Assembly (NCBI RefSeq): GCF_013314535.1
Contig: NZ_JABUAE010000025.1
Location: 1 to 64,000, forward strand
From: Bacillus sp. Xin1
GTDB taxonomy: Bacteria > Bacillota > Bacilli > Bacillales > Bacillaceae_G
Direction of reading: 5' to 3'
DNA: 64,000 nt
The notes beneath the pieces are model-generated. The model was not told the origin of the DNA. It saw only the letters and a program-made list of their open reading frames with translations, and did no database searches. Below are positions 8,121-17,265 of this stretch, in pieces. How positions within the stretch are numbered: position 1 is the stretch's first letter; every line of letters begins with the position of its first letter. The translations under genes and the position numbers were made by a program.

Positions 8121-8295
8121 ATAATTTCTTTTTCGGTCTACGCACTAATTCACCACCGCAGTTTGGACAAACATGATGCGTTTTCTCTGTGCACGGTGCA
8201 CAAAATGTACATTCGTACGTACAAATATAAACTTCCGAATCTGTTTGCAGTGAAGTGCTACAAGTTTGACAGTTTGTTTTCATTTCTAATGCCAT
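8119..8295 (-). CDS. DUF1272-type small zinc-ribbon protein
   Basis: A 58-aa gene below the usual 60-codon cut-off. It begins MALEMKTNCQTCSTSL. Cysteine pairs occur as NCQTCS, YICTYECTFCAPC and HVCPNCGGEL, the C-rich layout of DUF1272 proteins, with a basic end RRPKKKL. GGAGGC lies at good distance upstream of the ATG. Probably binds two zinc ions; role unknown. Confidence 0.85.
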   Translation of the reverse strand: MALEMKTNCQTCSTSLQTDSEVYICTYECTFCAPCTEKTHHVCPNCGGELVRRPKKKL

Positions 8296-8424
8296 CGGAT
8301 TGCCTCCTATTCATATGAATTTTTATAATTTAATGATAATATAGATTGGAGAATATGTCCTTTTCAAATGAAAGTATATTTGGAAGTTAGTGTAGCGTTT
8401 GAAATGAAATATGATATTTGATTT

Positions 8425-9396
8425 ATGGCTCGATTATGCATTAAAAATGAACGGGATAAATTATTCACTTTATATGCCTATTTATATAAAATTAAACAAG
8501 CAATACAGCAACAGGGGGTACATGTTTTGTTAGAAAATAATTATGATTTAGATTCAAAAAATAGTGTAAGTTTTAACAGTTTACGAGCTGACTGTGAGAA
8601 CTGCTTCGGTTTGTGCTGCGTTGCATTACCTTTCGCAGCTTCAGCTGATTTTGCAGTTAATAAAGATGCTGGTAAGCCGTGTTCCAATCTGCAATCAGAC
8701 TTTCGTTGTAGCATTCATAAAAATCTTAGGAAGAGCGGATTTAAAGGGTGCACCGTTTTTGAATGTTTCGGTGCAGGGCAAAAGGTTTCGCAGGTGACTT
8801 TCAAAGGTGTTGACTGGAGAGAAGGTCCGGGACATGCGAAAAAGATGTATGAAGTTTTTCCGATTATGCACCAGCTTCATGAAATGCTTTGGTATTTAAA
8901 TGAGGCTGTAGCGTTAAGAGCAACACGGTCGATTCATAAAGAGATTCGTGCTGCGATTGAAGAGACGGAGCGACTTTCTTATCTTAGCCCAGATTTGCTG
9001 ATTGATGTAAATGTTCCATCACAGCGAGCGTATGTAAATGAACTTCTTTTAAAGACAAGCGAACTAGTATGGACGGAATCACGTCACAAGTATAAGAGTT
9101 CGAAAAAAAATAAAAGGATAAATCACCGAGGAGCAAACCTTATGGGGGCAAAGCTGAGAAGGGCAGACTTTAAGGGGGCGAATTTACGAGGAGCATACCT
9201 CATTGCAGCTGATCTTCGAGAAGCTGATTTAAGAATGGCTGACTTTATTGGTGCTGATTTACGGGATGCTGATCTTAGAGGAGCGAACCTTACGGAGAGC
9301 ATTTTTCTGACTCAAGTTCAGGTTAATGCAGCGAAAGGGGATGTAAACACGAAATTACCAAGTTTACTTTCTCGTCCTGCGCATTGGTCTGCGTGA
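8425..9396 (+). CDS. Pentapeptide-repeat protein with Cys-rich N-terminal domain
   Basis: Up to 323 aa. Around residues 55-120 is a cysteine-rich segment (ADCENCFGLCC, KPCSNL, FRCSIH, GCTVFECFG), perhaps metal binding. Residues ~232-292 are a run of A(D/N)LxxA pentapeptides (GANLMGAKLRRADF..., ADLRDADLRGANL), which fold as a right-handed beta helix. The start is unclear: the ATG at 8425 lacks a binding site, while TTG 8527 follows AGGGGG and would give ~289 aa. Pentapeptide proteins can mimic DNA or form scaffolds; the role here is unknown. Confidence 0.78.
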   Translation: MARLCIKNERDKLFTLYAYLYKIKQAIQQQGVHVLLENNYDLDSKNSVSFNSLRADCENCFGLCCVALPFAASADFAVNKDAGKPCSNLQSDFRCSIHKNLRKSGFKGCTVFECFGAGQKVSQVTFKGVDWREGPGHAKKMYEVFPIMHQLHEMLWYLNEAVALRATRSIHKEIRAAIEETERLSYLSPDLLIDVNVPSQRAYVNELLLKTSELVWTESRHKYKSSKKNKRINHRGANLMGAKLRRADFKGANLRGAYLIAADLREADLRMADFIGADLRDADLRGANLTESIFLTQVQVNAAKGDVNTKLPSLLSRPAHWSA

Positions 9397-9430
9397 GAAA
9401 AATATAAATTTTATCTTAATAGGTAATATA

Positions 9431-9464
9431 AAAAAACAGGCTATATTTTTATAGCCTGTTTTTT
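9431..9464. terminator. Bidirectional terminator
   Basis: AAAAAACAGGCTAT (9431-9444) and ATAGCCTGTTTTTT (9451-9464) form a hairpin between the convergent pentapeptide and EamA genes. Confidence 0.9.
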
Positions 9465-9471
9465 ATTATTG

Positions 9472-10359
9472 CTACTTTTTCTTTTCAAGTGTAGTTATCA
9501 CGACACTAAATATAATAAGGATACCACCAATGAAAAAGTTATGATTCAACGTTTCATTTAAAAGTAACCACCCTAGTAATGAACCGACAATAGGCTGGAA
9601 AAAGAAAAATAGGGAACCGATGCTAGCATCCATTAACTCTAATCCTTTATTCCAAAGAAAGAAGGCACCAGCAGTGGAGATGATTCCTAAATAGAGAATA
9701 CCTAAAATGATATTGACGTTTAAGTTTTCAATTGGACTTGATTGTAACTCCCAAATCATGCAAGGTGTAATGAAAAATAAAGAAAAGAATATTGCGTACG
9801 TTGTAATGACCAAGGACGAAAAGCGCGTAGATGCGATTTTTACATAAATAGATAGTAAAGCCCACGTAATAGCGGCCCCAACTAAAATGATTGTGCCAAT
9901 AAAGTAAGAACCAACTTCTATATCCCATCCAATGACAATTATGACGCCTATTGTAGCTAAGATAGTAGAGAGTATTCTACGAGTTGTTAATTTTTCTTTC
10001 AAAATCAATGAAGCGAATACGACCATAAATGCTGGCGTAGCTGCTGTAACTAAAGAGCCTGTGTGAGCATCAGATAGTTTCGTTCCAATGAATTGACATG
10101 TAATTGAAACAAAGTAGCCGATGAAACCAATCCAAGCGAAAAGGAACCAGTCTCGTTTATGAATATGGATTTTCTTTTTATTTTTTCGTTCTGTTATTTT
10201 CAAAATCATATATAGGACGAAAAAAGCAATAATAAAGCGAAGCCAGACAAGTGTGAGAGGGGGAATAAAGTCTAGTACATATTTACTAATAACGTACATA
10301 CCGCCCCAAATACTTGCTGCAAGTGATAAACATATAGCGCCTAAAATGGTTTGTTTCAT
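9472..10359 (-). CDS. EamA/DMT-family transporter
   Basis: 295 aa, ten predicted membrane helices in two EamA repeats (first opening AASIWGGMYVISKYVLDFIP, second GAAITWALLSIYVKIAS). Such transporters export metabolites or drugs; the substrate is unknown. The start is set by GGAGG nine bases upstream. The leader is unusual: a 16-codon ORF at 10447-10497 and nested inverted repeats that can occlude the ribosome binding site (see findings). Confidence 0.88.
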   Translation of the reverse strand: MKQTILGAICLSLAASIWGGMYVISKYVLDFIPPLTLVWLRFIIAFFVLYMILKITERKNKKKIHIHKRDWFLFAWIGFIGYFVSITCQFIGTKLSDAHTGSLVTAATPAFMVVFASLILKEKLTTRRILSTILATIGVIIVIGWDIEVGSYFIGTIILVGAAITWALLSIYVKIASTRFSSLVITTYAIFFSLFFITPCMIWELQSSPIENLNVNIILGILYLGIISTAGAFFLWNKGLELMDASIGSLFFFFQPIVGSLLGWLLLNETLNHNFFIGGILIIFSVVITTLEKKK

Positions 10360-10370
10360 TGTGAAATACC

Positions 10371-10457
10371 TCCGTCTATTTGTAGGATAATATGAGATCC
10401 CTAAGACGAGGCATAGTTTATTTGTTAGACAAATGCCCGCCTTAGTTTATAGACGGA
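10371..10457 (-). promoter_or_regulatory. Candidate translation-attenuator structure in the EamA leader
   Basis: On the mRNA, ATAGACGGA at the EamA ribosome binding site (10371-10379) is complementary over 9 nt to TCCGTCTAT at the end of the upstream ORF (10449-10457). Inside lies a second stem, CTAAGGCG-GGCAT with AUGCC-U-CGUCUUAG (10433-10445 and 10401-10414), with one bulge and one G.U pair. A ribosome stalled on the upstream ORF would break the outer stem and free the start of the transporter gene. Confidence 0.6.
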
Positions 10458-10497
10458 TTACAGGTTGATCATTTTCGAATAGGTTGTTGTAGTACAT
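10447..10497 (-). CDS. 16-aa upstream ORF (candidate leader peptide)
   Basis: ATG at 10495-10497 is preceded by AGGAG, eight bases away, and encodes MYYNNLFENDQPVIRL before TAA. The gene is far too short for normal calling. It lies 87 nt upstream of the EamA transporter start. Its last codons take part in the stem that covers the transporter's ribosome binding site, which is the usual geometry of a regulatory leader peptide. No codon is strongly repeated, so the signal is not obvious. Confidence 0.6.
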   Translation of the reverse strand: MYYNNLFENDQPVIRL

Positions 10498-10746
10498 TAG
10501 AGATTCTCCTCTCAATATGTGTATTTATTTATGATAAATTAATTTTATTATAACTTAATTTTCAGATTATCGAAGGGACATCCATTAATCCTTTTATTTT
10601 CATGCTGCAATTTTAAATTCAAATCATAGAAATTCAAATAGGAGAAATAATAGTAAAATAACACTTGTATTTCACCAAATAAAATATGGCATAATCATTC
10701 TGTCGCAATATATATATAAATAAGGGTATATAAAAGGAGTACATGA

Positions 10747-11211
10747 ATGAGTTTTGCTATTGAAGTATTGATTGAAGCACCAATTGAAGTTGTTTTTGAT
10801 TATGTAAAAGATGATGAAAAAGTAAAAGAATGGAATGCATTTTTAGTCGAAAATCATTATCCGTTAGAGCGAGTGAAAGAAAATCCACGTGTGGGAGATA
10901 CGTTTATTTCGGTACAGAAACTAGGAAAGAAAGTATATGAATCAGAGGTGGAATTTCTAGAGTATGAACCTCCGTATATCATTACTCTCGGTGGCGAGAC
11001 GAAGCAAGGGTATTCTACGACAACATATGTATTAGAAGAAGAGGAAGAAGGGACACTTCTTACATTAATTTTGGAGTATGCACCTAGTAATCTATTTTAT
11101 CGCATTTTATACAAGTTAACAGGTTGGATGTCACGTGCGGTATATGTAGAACAACTTGAGCATTTAGCAGAATGCGTAGAATCTACATACAATAATGAAA
11201 AATCAATATAA
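10747..11211 (+). CDS. SRPBCC (START-like) family protein
   Basis: 154 aa. FAIEVLIEAPIEVVFDYVKDDEKVKEWN is the typical first strand and helix of the polyketide-cyclase/CoxG-like SRPBCC fold. The long C-terminal helix (LYKLTGWMSRAVYVEQLEHL) closes the hydrophobic cavity. Such proteins bind lipids or other hydrophobic ligands. AAAGGAG precedes the ATG. It stands alone between a long leader region and a terminator. Confidence 0.8.
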   Translation: MSFAIEVLIEAPIEVVFDYVKDDEKVKEWNAFLVENHYPLERVKENPRVGDTFISVQKLGKKVYESEVEFLEYEPPYIITLGGETKQGYSTTTYVLEEEEEGTLLTLILEYAPSNLFYRILYKLTGWMSRAVYVEQLEHLAECVESTYNNEKSI

Positions 11212-11219
11212 ATAATAAG

Positions 11220-11247
11220 AGGATCTGTTATAGCAGGTCTTTTTTTC
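11220..11247 (+). terminator. Rho-independent terminator
   Basis: AGGATCTG and CAGGTCTT pair across a short loop (one G.U) and are followed by seven T. Located just after the SRPBCC gene. Confidence 0.7.
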
Positions 11248-11262
11248 ATATTATGCTACTAA

Positions 11263-11304
11263 TAAACTGTCACGTTTGACTGTACAGTTTATGTATTGTA
11301 TGAT
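11263..11304 (+). promoter_or_regulatory. SigA promoter with overlapping dyad for the MerR gene
   Basis: TTGACT (11276-11281), a 17-bp spacer and TATGAT (11299-11304) form a good promoter. TAAACTGT (11263-11270) and ACAGTTTA (11284-11291) form an 8-bp inverted repeat overlapping the -35 box, a likely autoregulatory site. The promoter also shows that an ATG at 11296 cannot be the translational start, since it lies in the -10 region. Confidence 0.7.
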
Positions 11305-11343
11305 GTTCTTAACATAAATGGGGAGGGAAAAATCGTTGGGAAG

Positions 11344-11751
11344 GTGTATCGAATCGGACAGTTGGCTCACTTGGCTCACGTATCGAAACGAACGATTGAT
11401 TATTATACGAATCTAGGTATCTTAAAAGCGGAGCGATCTCAATCTAATTATCGCTACTACGATGAAACAGCATTTGAGACATTACAATTTATTGAGAAAT
11501 GCAAGGAAATGCATATGCCGCTTTGTGAGATTAAAGAGAGGATCGAGGAGAGAAAGAAGCTGCTCGGTATCAATGAACACGTTTCGAAACAAGTGAATGA
11601 AGTGACAAACCATATCCATCAATTAGAAGTAGAACTAACACAGTTGAAATCTCTTTTAGATGGGTTAACAGATTCACAACGTGAAAAAATATCGAAATCT
11701 TTATCTGGTCAAACGACAACTTTACTACAAACTCTAGTACTACTGTTATAG
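11344..11751 (+). CDS. MerR-family transcriptional regulator
   Basis: About 135 aa. The winged-helix N-terminus reads YRIGQLAHLAHVSKRTIDYY and TNLGILKAERSQSNYRYYDE, the standard MerR recognition and wing segments. A coiled-coil dimerisation helix follows (ERKKLLGINEHVSKQVNEVT). There is no C-terminal ligand domain and no Cys cluster, so this is a short MerR. I start it at GTG 11344, because upstream ATGs lie in the promoter. The exact start remains uncertain: GGGGAGGG at about 11321 is rather far away. Confidence 0.82.
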   Translation: MYRIGQLAHLAHVSKRTIDYYTNLGILKAERSQSNYRYYDETAFETLQFIEKCKEMHMPLCEIKERIEERKKLLGINEHVSKQVNEVTNHIHQLEVELTQLKSLLDGLTDSQREKISKSLSGQTTTLLQTLVLLL

Positions 11752-11840
11752 TTAAAGTTGGATCCGACTCTTTTAATTTCTGTATAGCGCTATGTTTTCT
11801 AGAGAAACAGAGAATAAGAAAACATTATAAGTATACAGGA

Positions 11841-11869
11841 GGTGAACACCTTAGTTTTTTTAACTAAGG
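11841..11869 (+). promoter_or_regulatory. Hairpins directly upstream of the CBS-domain transporter gene
   Basis: AGGTGAACACCT forms a small stem, immediately followed by CCTTAGTT (11849-11856) and AACTAAGG (11862-11869). The last G residues merge with the AAGGGGA ribosome binding site of the TTG-started gene, so the second stem can mask translation initiation. Confidence 0.5.
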
Positions 11870-11876
11870 GGATTCA

Positions 11877-13199
11877 TTGGAAATATTTAATTTAGTCATG
11901 GTTGCGGTTTTAATCGCATTTACTGGATTTTTCGTTGCAGCAGAGTTTGCGATTGTTAAAGTACGTTCAAGTCGCATAGATCAGCTTGTTTCGGAAGGAA
12001 AACGCGGTGCGTTAGCAGCAAAAAAGGTAACAACAAACTTAGATGAGTATTTATCTGCTTGTCAGTTAGGAATTACAGTTACAGCAATGGGATTAGGTTG
12101 GTTAGGTGAACCGACAATAGAAAAGCTATTGCATCCATTATTTGAGAAGTGGAACTTAAATCCGTCTATTTCACAAGTATTGACTTTTGGTCTTGCATTT
12201 ATGACAATGACGTATTTGCACGTTGTAGTAGGAGAATTGGCTCCAAAAACAATGGCAATTCAAAAGGCTGAAAAAGTAACTTTATTATTTGCTGGACCTT
12301 TAATGATGTTCTATAAAGTGATGTATCCGTTTATTTGGGTACTAAATGGTTCAGCACGTGTCGTAACTGGCTTATTCGGTTTGAAACCAGCTTCTGAACA
12401 TGAAGTAGCTCACTCTGAAGAAGAATTACGTCTCATTCTTTCAGAGAGCTATGAAAGTGGAGAAATTAACCAAGCAGAATATAAGTATGTAAATAATATC
12501 TTTGAATTTGATAACCGCATTGCGAAAGAGATTATGGTACCGCGAACAGAAATCGTTGGTTTTTATCTCGAAGATTCAGTAGAAGAACACATGAAAATTA
12601 TCCAAAGTGAACGATATACACGTTATCCGATTTTTGGAGAAGATAAAGATGATATTATCGGTATGGTCAATGTAAAAGACTTCTTTATTCGATACATGAA
12701 AGGCGATACAAAAGATTTATCATCTATTCGTACGTATATGCGTCCAATTATTGAAGTGATGGAAACAACTCCAATTCATGATTTACTCCTACAAATGCAG
12801 AAAAAGCGAATTCCAATGGCTGTTTTATATGATGAGTACGGAGGCACAGCCGGAATTGTAACGCTTGAAGATATATTAGAAGAAATCGTTGGCGAGATTC
12901 GTGATGAATACGATGAAGATGAACATCCGCCAATTCAACATGTGAATGAACATCACAAAATTGTTGATGGGAAAGTGTTGATTACAGAAGTAAAAGATTT
13001 ATTTGGTCTACACATCGAGGAAGAAGATGTGGATACAATTGGCGGTTGGATTATGATGCAGAATCATGAAATTGAAGAAGGACAATGTGTGGAAGCCGAG
13101 GGATATGAATTTAAAGTTCTTGAAAAAGATGCATATCAAATTAAACGCGTTGAAATTCGGAAAATTGATCATCAACAAGAGAAAGCAGCAACTGTGTAA
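11877..13199 (+). CDS. CNNM/CorC-type transporter (DUF21, CBS pair, HlyC/CorC domain)
   Basis: 440 aa, a typical length. Four N-terminal hydrophobic segments form DUF21 (e.g. LVMVAVLIAFTGFFVAAEF, LTFGLAFMTMTYLHVVVGEL). A CBS pair follows (RIAKEIMVPRTEIVGFYLED, YTRYPIFGEDKDDIIGMVNV, MPMAVLYDEYGGTAGIVTLE-type). A C-terminal transporter-associated domain ends the protein (GKVLITEVKDLFGL). Homologues export magnesium or sodium. Starts at TTG 11877 after AAGGGGA, with two hairpins just upstream. Confidence 0.9.
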   Translation: MEIFNLVMVAVLIAFTGFFVAAEFAIVKVRSSRIDQLVSEGKRGALAAKKVTTNLDEYLSACQLGITVTAMGLGWLGEPTIEKLLHPLFEKWNLNPSISQVLTFGLAFMTMTYLHVVVGELAPKTMAIQKAEKVTLLFAGPLMMFYKVMYPFIWVLNGSARVVTGLFGLKPASEHEVAHSEEELRLILSESYESGEINQAEYKYVNNIFEFDNRIAKEIMVPRTEIVGFYLEDSVEEHMKIIQSERYTRYPIFGEDKDDIIGMVNVKDFFIRYMKGDTKDLSSIRTYMRPIIEVMETTPIHDLLLQMQKKRIPMAVLYDEYGGTAGIVTLEDILEEIVGEIRDEYDEDEHPPIQHVNEHHKIVDGKVLITEVKDLFGLHIEEEDVDTIGGWIMMQNHEIEEGQCVEAEGYEFKVLEKDAYQIKRVEIRKIDHQQEKAATV

Positions 13200-13251
13200 G
13201 TTGCTGCTTTCTTTTTAGCTATAGGAAAACTTGAAATAAGGAGCGGATATT

Positions 13252-13650
13252 TTGATTGAAGTTGCGTTACGAGTATACAAACTACAGCTGTATATGATTT
13301 TTAGTGGTTTACTACTTTTATGGACGATAACGCCTTTTTCAAAGCAAGTTACTGGATTTGGGATTGGATTAGCAGTCAGTGCATACTGCCTATGGTTGTT
13401 AGCGAGAAGAGTTGAAAAAATTGGTAGAATTATTGTGTTAAAGCAACGCGCGCCGGGACTCGGGATTTTAAATCGTTTTGCTACTGCTATATTGGGGGCA
13501 ATCATCATGTATGAAATTGAACATGAAATGGAAATGTGGGCATTTGGTACAGGTATTTTAGGTGGTCACTTTTTAATGATTGCGAATTTAGCTTATGCAA
13601 ATATACAGTTAGCAAGAGAAGAAGAGGAAAACCGAAAAAAGATGCTATAG
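13252..13650 (+). CDS. Membrane protein, possibly AtpI-like
   Basis: 132 aa with four predicted membrane helices: YMIFSGLLLLWTITPF, VTGFGIGLAVSAYCLWLLAR, RFATAILGAIIMYEIE, and FGTGILGGHFLMIANLAY. The size and hairpin layout resemble ATP-synthase subunit I proteins, but I cannot confirm this. TTG start at 13252 after AAGGAGC. Follows the CNNM gene by about 50 bp and may share its transcript. Confidence 0.7.
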   Translation: MIEVALRVYKLQLYMIFSGLLLLWTITPFSKQVTGFGIGLAVSAYCLWLLARRVEKIGRIIVLKQRAPGLGILNRFATAILGAIIMYEIEHEMEMWAFGTGILGGHFLMIANLAYANIQLAREEEENRKKML

Positions 13651-13673
13651 GACTCAAAATAAGAAGATAAAAG

Positions 13674-13697
13674 GAAACCGAAAACGGTTCTTTTTTA
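13674..13697 (+). terminator. Rho-independent terminator
   Basis: GAAACCG AAAA CGGTTC followed by six T, just after the preceding gene. Confidence 0.75.
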
Positions 13698-13810
13698 CCT
13701 TCTTATTTTTTATTTTTCATGAAAAAATAAAAAAATTTAGAAAACCCATCGCTTTCTCAAGGTTATATATGTTATTATGACAAAAGACTTTTTGAAAGAG
13801 GTGGATGCAA

Positions 13811-14356
13811 ATGTTACAAGCGCTACTTATTTTTGTACTTCAAATTATTTATGTTCCAGTTTTAACAATCCGGACGATTTTGCTTGTAAAGAACCAAACA
13901 AGATCCGCTGCTGGTGTCGGATTATTAGAAGGTGCAATTTATATTGTAAGTTTAGGAATTGTGTTTCAAGATTTATCAAATTGGATGAATATTGTAGCCT
14001 ATGTCATTGGCTTTAGTGCTGGACTTTTATTAGGTGGTTATATAGAAAATAAATTGGCAATTGGGTATATTACATACCAAGTTAGTTTACTAGACCGTTG
14101 TAATGAGTTAGTAGATGAGTTAAGACACTCTGGTTTTGGCGTAACTGTATTTGAAGGAGAAGGGATTAATTCGATTCGTTACCGTTTAGATATTGTTGCA
14201 AAACGTTCACGTGAGAAAGAGCTTTTAGAAATTATTAATCGCATTGCACCAAAAGCATTTATGTCTTCTTATGAAATTCGTTCTTTCAAAGGTGGTTACT
14301 TAACGAAAGCGATGAAAAAACGAGCGTTAATGAAAAAGAAAGATCATGCATCGTAA
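13811..14356 (+). CDS. UPF0316 membrane protein (DUF5698-DUF2179)
   Basis: 181 aa. Three N-terminal membrane helices ([53 protein letters not shown]) are followed by a cytoplasmic DUF2179 domain ([30 protein letters not shown]-like). This is the UPF0316 layout that I recognise from B. cereus group genomes. ATG 13811 is chosen because AGAGGTGG sits at proper spacing, whereas ATG 13805 is too close. DUF2179 is thought to bind small ligands; function unproven. Confidence 0.88.
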   Translation: MLQALLIFVLQIIYVPVLTIRTILLVKNQTRSAAGVGLLEGAIYIVSLGIVFQDLSNWMNIVAYVIGFSAGLLLGGYIENKLAIGYITYQVSLLDRCNELVDELRHSGFGVTVFEGEGINSIRYRLDIVAKRSREKELLEIINRIAPKAFMSSYEIRSFKGGYLTKAMKKRALMKKKDHAS

Positions 14357-14430
14357 GAAAGAATCAAATTTCTTCTTATTTTGAGAATAATATCTAAGTC
14401 ATGTTATACATTTTATAGAAAAGAAAAGGA

Positions 14431-14472
14431 AAGGATAGATGCAAGCAGAGAAAATCTGAGTGATCTATCCTT
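14431..14472 (+). terminator. Rho-independent terminator
   Basis: AAGGATAGAT (14431-14440) pairs with ATCTATCCTT (14463-14472), followed by T residues. It is the only clear feature in the 335-bp stretch between 14357 and 14691. Confidence 0.7.
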
Positions 14473-14691
14473 TTTTTGTTATAAATGCAATATCGTGTAG
14501 TATGAGAAGGTAATTTGTAGATATAATGGGATAAATATGATAGTTGTTTCACATTATTGCAGAAATAGCTGGAAATTGCATATACAGAAGTATACAAAAG
14601 AATATGATAAGTGAATGAGGGAGTATTTCTGAAATATATAAATTATTTTATTTGTACATAATAATATACTTTGGATGTGAGGAGGAAAAAC

Positions 14692-15306
14692 GTGTATAAA
14701 TTACCGTTAGGCATACAAATACCAGATCAAATTGATTACCCAAAGGGGTATGATTACGATACCATACAACAAAATCGTGCGCAGGCGAACATTGTAGAAG
14801 GCTACAAGATGAGAGAGGTTGAAGGCGAAAAATTTCAGTATTTTACAGAAATTAATATTGATGCTGATAAAGTTTGGCGCTTATTTGAAACATTAGTTAA
14901 TATAATGTTTAAAGAAGGGATAGCCTATGGATTTGTAGGAATGAAAGGTGAAGAGCCATTTTTCAGTTCTTTTACTGAATTTGACCGAATCATGAATCTC
15001 TTTAAGGAATATAAATTTGAACTTATAAATGATGGATTTCTGCAATTTGGAATCGCAACTGAAGATAGTACATCCTATAATGAGATTTTTGTGACTAACT
15101 TTAAAACCTTTCAAGTATGGAGTGAAAACAAAAATGACGTTTTAGCTGCATTAAATCGAATGGATTTAAAGGAGTATAAAGTCTTGAAATTTATTTGCGA
15201 TTTTCCGGTAACGTCAAAAGCACTTTCTCCGCAACGATATCCAGAAATCCGACATTACACAGAGGTACTGGAAGAATTAGAAAAAGCTTTTTCTCTCATA
15301 GTATGA
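14692..15306 (+). CDS. Hypothetical cytosolic protein
   Basis: 204 aa from GTG 14692, which follows GAGGAGG at six bases. No signal peptide or membrane helix. It contains FQYFTEINIDADKVWRLFET and EEPFFSSFTEFDRIMNLFKE, and a motif-like FKFICDFPVTSKALSP-type region near the end. I do not recognise the family. Its fold content (alternating beta and helix) and immediate isolation give no strong functional hint. Immunity-type proteins can look like this, but no toxin gene is nearby. Confidence 0.7.
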   Translation: MYKLPLGIQIPDQIDYPKGYDYDTIQQNRAQANIVEGYKMREVEGEKFQYFTEINIDADKVWRLFETLVNIMFKEGIAYGFVGMKGEEPFFSSFTEFDRIMNLFKEYKFELINDGFLQFGIATEDSTSYNEIFVTNFKTFQVWSENKNDVLAALNRMDLKEYKVLKFICDFPVTSKALSPQRYPEIRHYTEVLEELEKAFSLIV

Positions 15307-15471
15307 TAAAAATGTTTCCCCCTGTTAAGTGCAGAGAAACATATTATAAGTAACGGCTAAAAGTTGAGCTTAAGAACTGAATGATTGTGTGTTCCTAGAG
15401 CTTTGTAAAGGGGTTTTTTACTATTTTATTATCATAAATAGTTTAAAGTTATCAGATAATACTAGATATTT

Positions 15472-15498
15472 TAGTCTATTAATTATTATAATAGACTA
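15472..15498. promoter_or_regulatory. Inverted repeat in the mqo upstream region
   Basis: TAGTCTATTA (15472-15481) and TAATAGACTA (15489-15498) are perfect 10-bp arms with a 7-nt spacer. TATAAT occurs within it at 15487 and again at 15509, so this is likely an operator overlapping the promoter of the mqo gene. The rest of 15307-15628 shows only a weak GTTTC/GAAAC hairpin. Confidence 0.5.
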
Positions 15499-15628
15499 TG
15501 AGATGGGTTATAATTGAGACAGAAAAGATGTATTCTTAGGTGGGACCTAGGTGGCGCAGTTTTTTTTGTGGCATAGAAGCCAAAAGTGCCTAGTCTTTTT
15601 TGCCAATATGGGGGATGGAGAGATTATC

Positions 15629-17131
15629 ATGAGCAACATGCAGAAGAAAACAGACGTTATCTTAATTGGTGCCGGAGTTATGAGTGCGACTTTGGGGTCA
15701 TTATTGAAAGAGTTAGCACCTGAATGGGAAATCAAGGTGTTTGAGAAATTAGCAGATGCAGGAGAAGAAAGCTCTAACGAATGGAATAATGCGGGTACTG
15801 GTCATGCTGCACTGTGCGAGCTTAACTATACATCTGAAAAACCTGACGGATCTATAGATGTTAGCAAAGCTATAAAAATTAATGAACAGTTCCAGCTTTC
15901 AAGACAATTTTGGTCTTATCTTGTAAACAGCAATTTGATTCGTAATCCACAAGACTTTATTATGCCAATACCTCATATGAGTATGGTACAAGGGGAAAAT
16001 AATGTTACGTTTTTGAAAAAACGTTTTGAAGCGCTTTCAAAAAATCCGCTGTTTCAAGGAATGGAATTTTCCGATGATCCTGAAAAGCTGAAAGAATGGA
16101 TTCCGCTTATCATGGAAGGCCGCACACAAAATGAGCCAATAGCGGCAACGAAAATCGATTCTGGGACGGATGTCAACTTTGGAGCTTTAACACGCATGTT
16201 GTTTGATCACTTACAGAACAAAAACGTTGAGTTAAACTACAAGCATAGTGTTCAGGATATTAAACGTGCTAGCGACGGATCATGGGAAGTAAAAGTACAT
16301 GATATCAGTAGTGGGAAAATCGAATACCATACTGCAAAATTCGTCTTTATCGGCGGCGGAGGTGGAAGTCTGCCTTTACTACAAAAAACCGGTATTCCTG
16401 AGTCGAAACATATTGGTGGGTTCCCGGTAAGCGGATTATTTATGGTATGTAACAATCAGGAAGTTGCAGAGCAGCATCATGCAAAAGTATACGGTAAAGC
16501 TAAAGTTGGTGCTCCTCCAATGTCTGTTCCACATCTTGATACAAGATATATGGACAACAAAAAAACATTGCTGTTTGGGCCGTTTGCTGGCTTCTCACCG
16601 AAGTTCTTAAAAACTGGTTCGAATTTGGATTTGATAGGTTCCGTAAAACCAAATAATGTCCTCACTATGTTGGCGGCAGGCGTAAAAGAGATGGCATTGA
16701 CAAAATACTTAATCCAGCAAGTTATGTTATCAAATGAAAAGCGTATGGAAGAATTACGTGAATTTATTCCGAATGCTAAAAGCGAGGATTGGGATATAGT
16801 AGTAGCAGGCCAACGTGTACAGGTGATTAAAGATACTGATGCCGGTGGTAAAGGAACACTTCAATTTGGTACGGAAGTTGTTAGTGCTGCTGATGGCTCG
16901 ATAGCTGCATTACTTGGTGCTTCTCCAGGTGCTTCTACTGCTGTTCATGTTATGCTTGAAGTATTAGAAAAATGCTTCCCAGAACATATGAATGCGTGGG
17001 AACCGAAAATAAAAGAAATGATCCCTTCTTATGGCGTGTCACTAGCGGAAAACCCAGGGTTTTTCCAAGAAATTCATGATTCAACAGAGGAAACGCTTTG
17101 TTTAAGTAAAAAAGAACTGGCTTATAGTTAA
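15629..17131 (+). CDS. mqo: Malate:quinone oxidoreductase
   Basis: 500 aa. Membrane-associated FAD enzyme that oxidises malate to oxaloacetate and passes electrons to quinone. Near the N-terminus [20 protein letters not shown] is the FAD GxGxxS/G motif. [18 protein letters not shown] is the Mqo hallmark, followed by [18 protein letters not shown] and [17 protein letters not shown] start at ATG 15629 after GGAGAG; a longer upstream frame lacks a site and similarity. Ends before a strong terminator. Confidence 0.95.
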   Translation: MSNMQKKTDVILIGAGVMSATLGSLLKELAPEWEIKVFEKLADAGEESSNEWNNAGTGHAALCELNYTSEKPDGSIDVSKAIKINEQFQLSRQFWSYLVNSNLIRNPQDFIMPIPHMSMVQGENNVTFLKKRFEALSKNPLFQGMEFSDDPEKLKEWIPLIMEGRTQNEPIAATKIDSGTDVNFGALTRMLFDHLQNKNVELNYKHSVQDIKRASDGSWEVKVHDISSGKIEYHTAKFVFIGGGGGSLPLLQKTGIPESKHIGGFPVSGLFMVCNNQEVAEQHHAKVYGKAKVGAPPMSVPHLDTRYMDNKKTLLFGPFAGFSPKFLKTGSNLDLIGSVKPNNVLTMLAAGVKEMALTKYLIQQVMLSNEKRMEELREFIPNAKSEDWDIVVAGQRVQVIKDTDAGGKGTLQFGTEVVSAADGSIAALLGASPGASTAVHVMLEVLEKCFPEHMNAWEPKIKEMIPSYGVSLAENPGFFQEIHDSTEETLCLSKKELAYS

Positions 17132-17206
17132 ATTCTTGGAGTATAGAAACAAAGCTATGTAAGACCATTACACAGTTCAATAAAAAAGAAAATCAACTAT
17201 GCAAAA

Positions 17207-17254
17207 GAGGCTGTCTCCAAAAGATCGTTTTTAGCGATCTTTTGGGGCAGCCTC
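17207..17254. terminator. Bidirectional terminator
   Basis: Arms of about 20 nt at 17207-17227 and 17235-17254 (core CCAAAAGATCG / CGATCTTTTGG) with only small mismatches. It lies between convergent mqo and the small-export gene. Confidence 0.85.
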
Positions 17255-17265
17255 TTCATATGATT

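Noticed and set aside
8079-8318. 79-aa plus-strand ORF after the esterase
   Set aside because: It is the antisense shadow of the 58-aa DUF1272 gene, which has the ribosome binding site and conserved Cys pattern.
11296-11343. ATG-started extension of the MerR gene
   Set aside because: The ATG lies in the -10 region of the gene's promoter, so it cannot be in the transcript.
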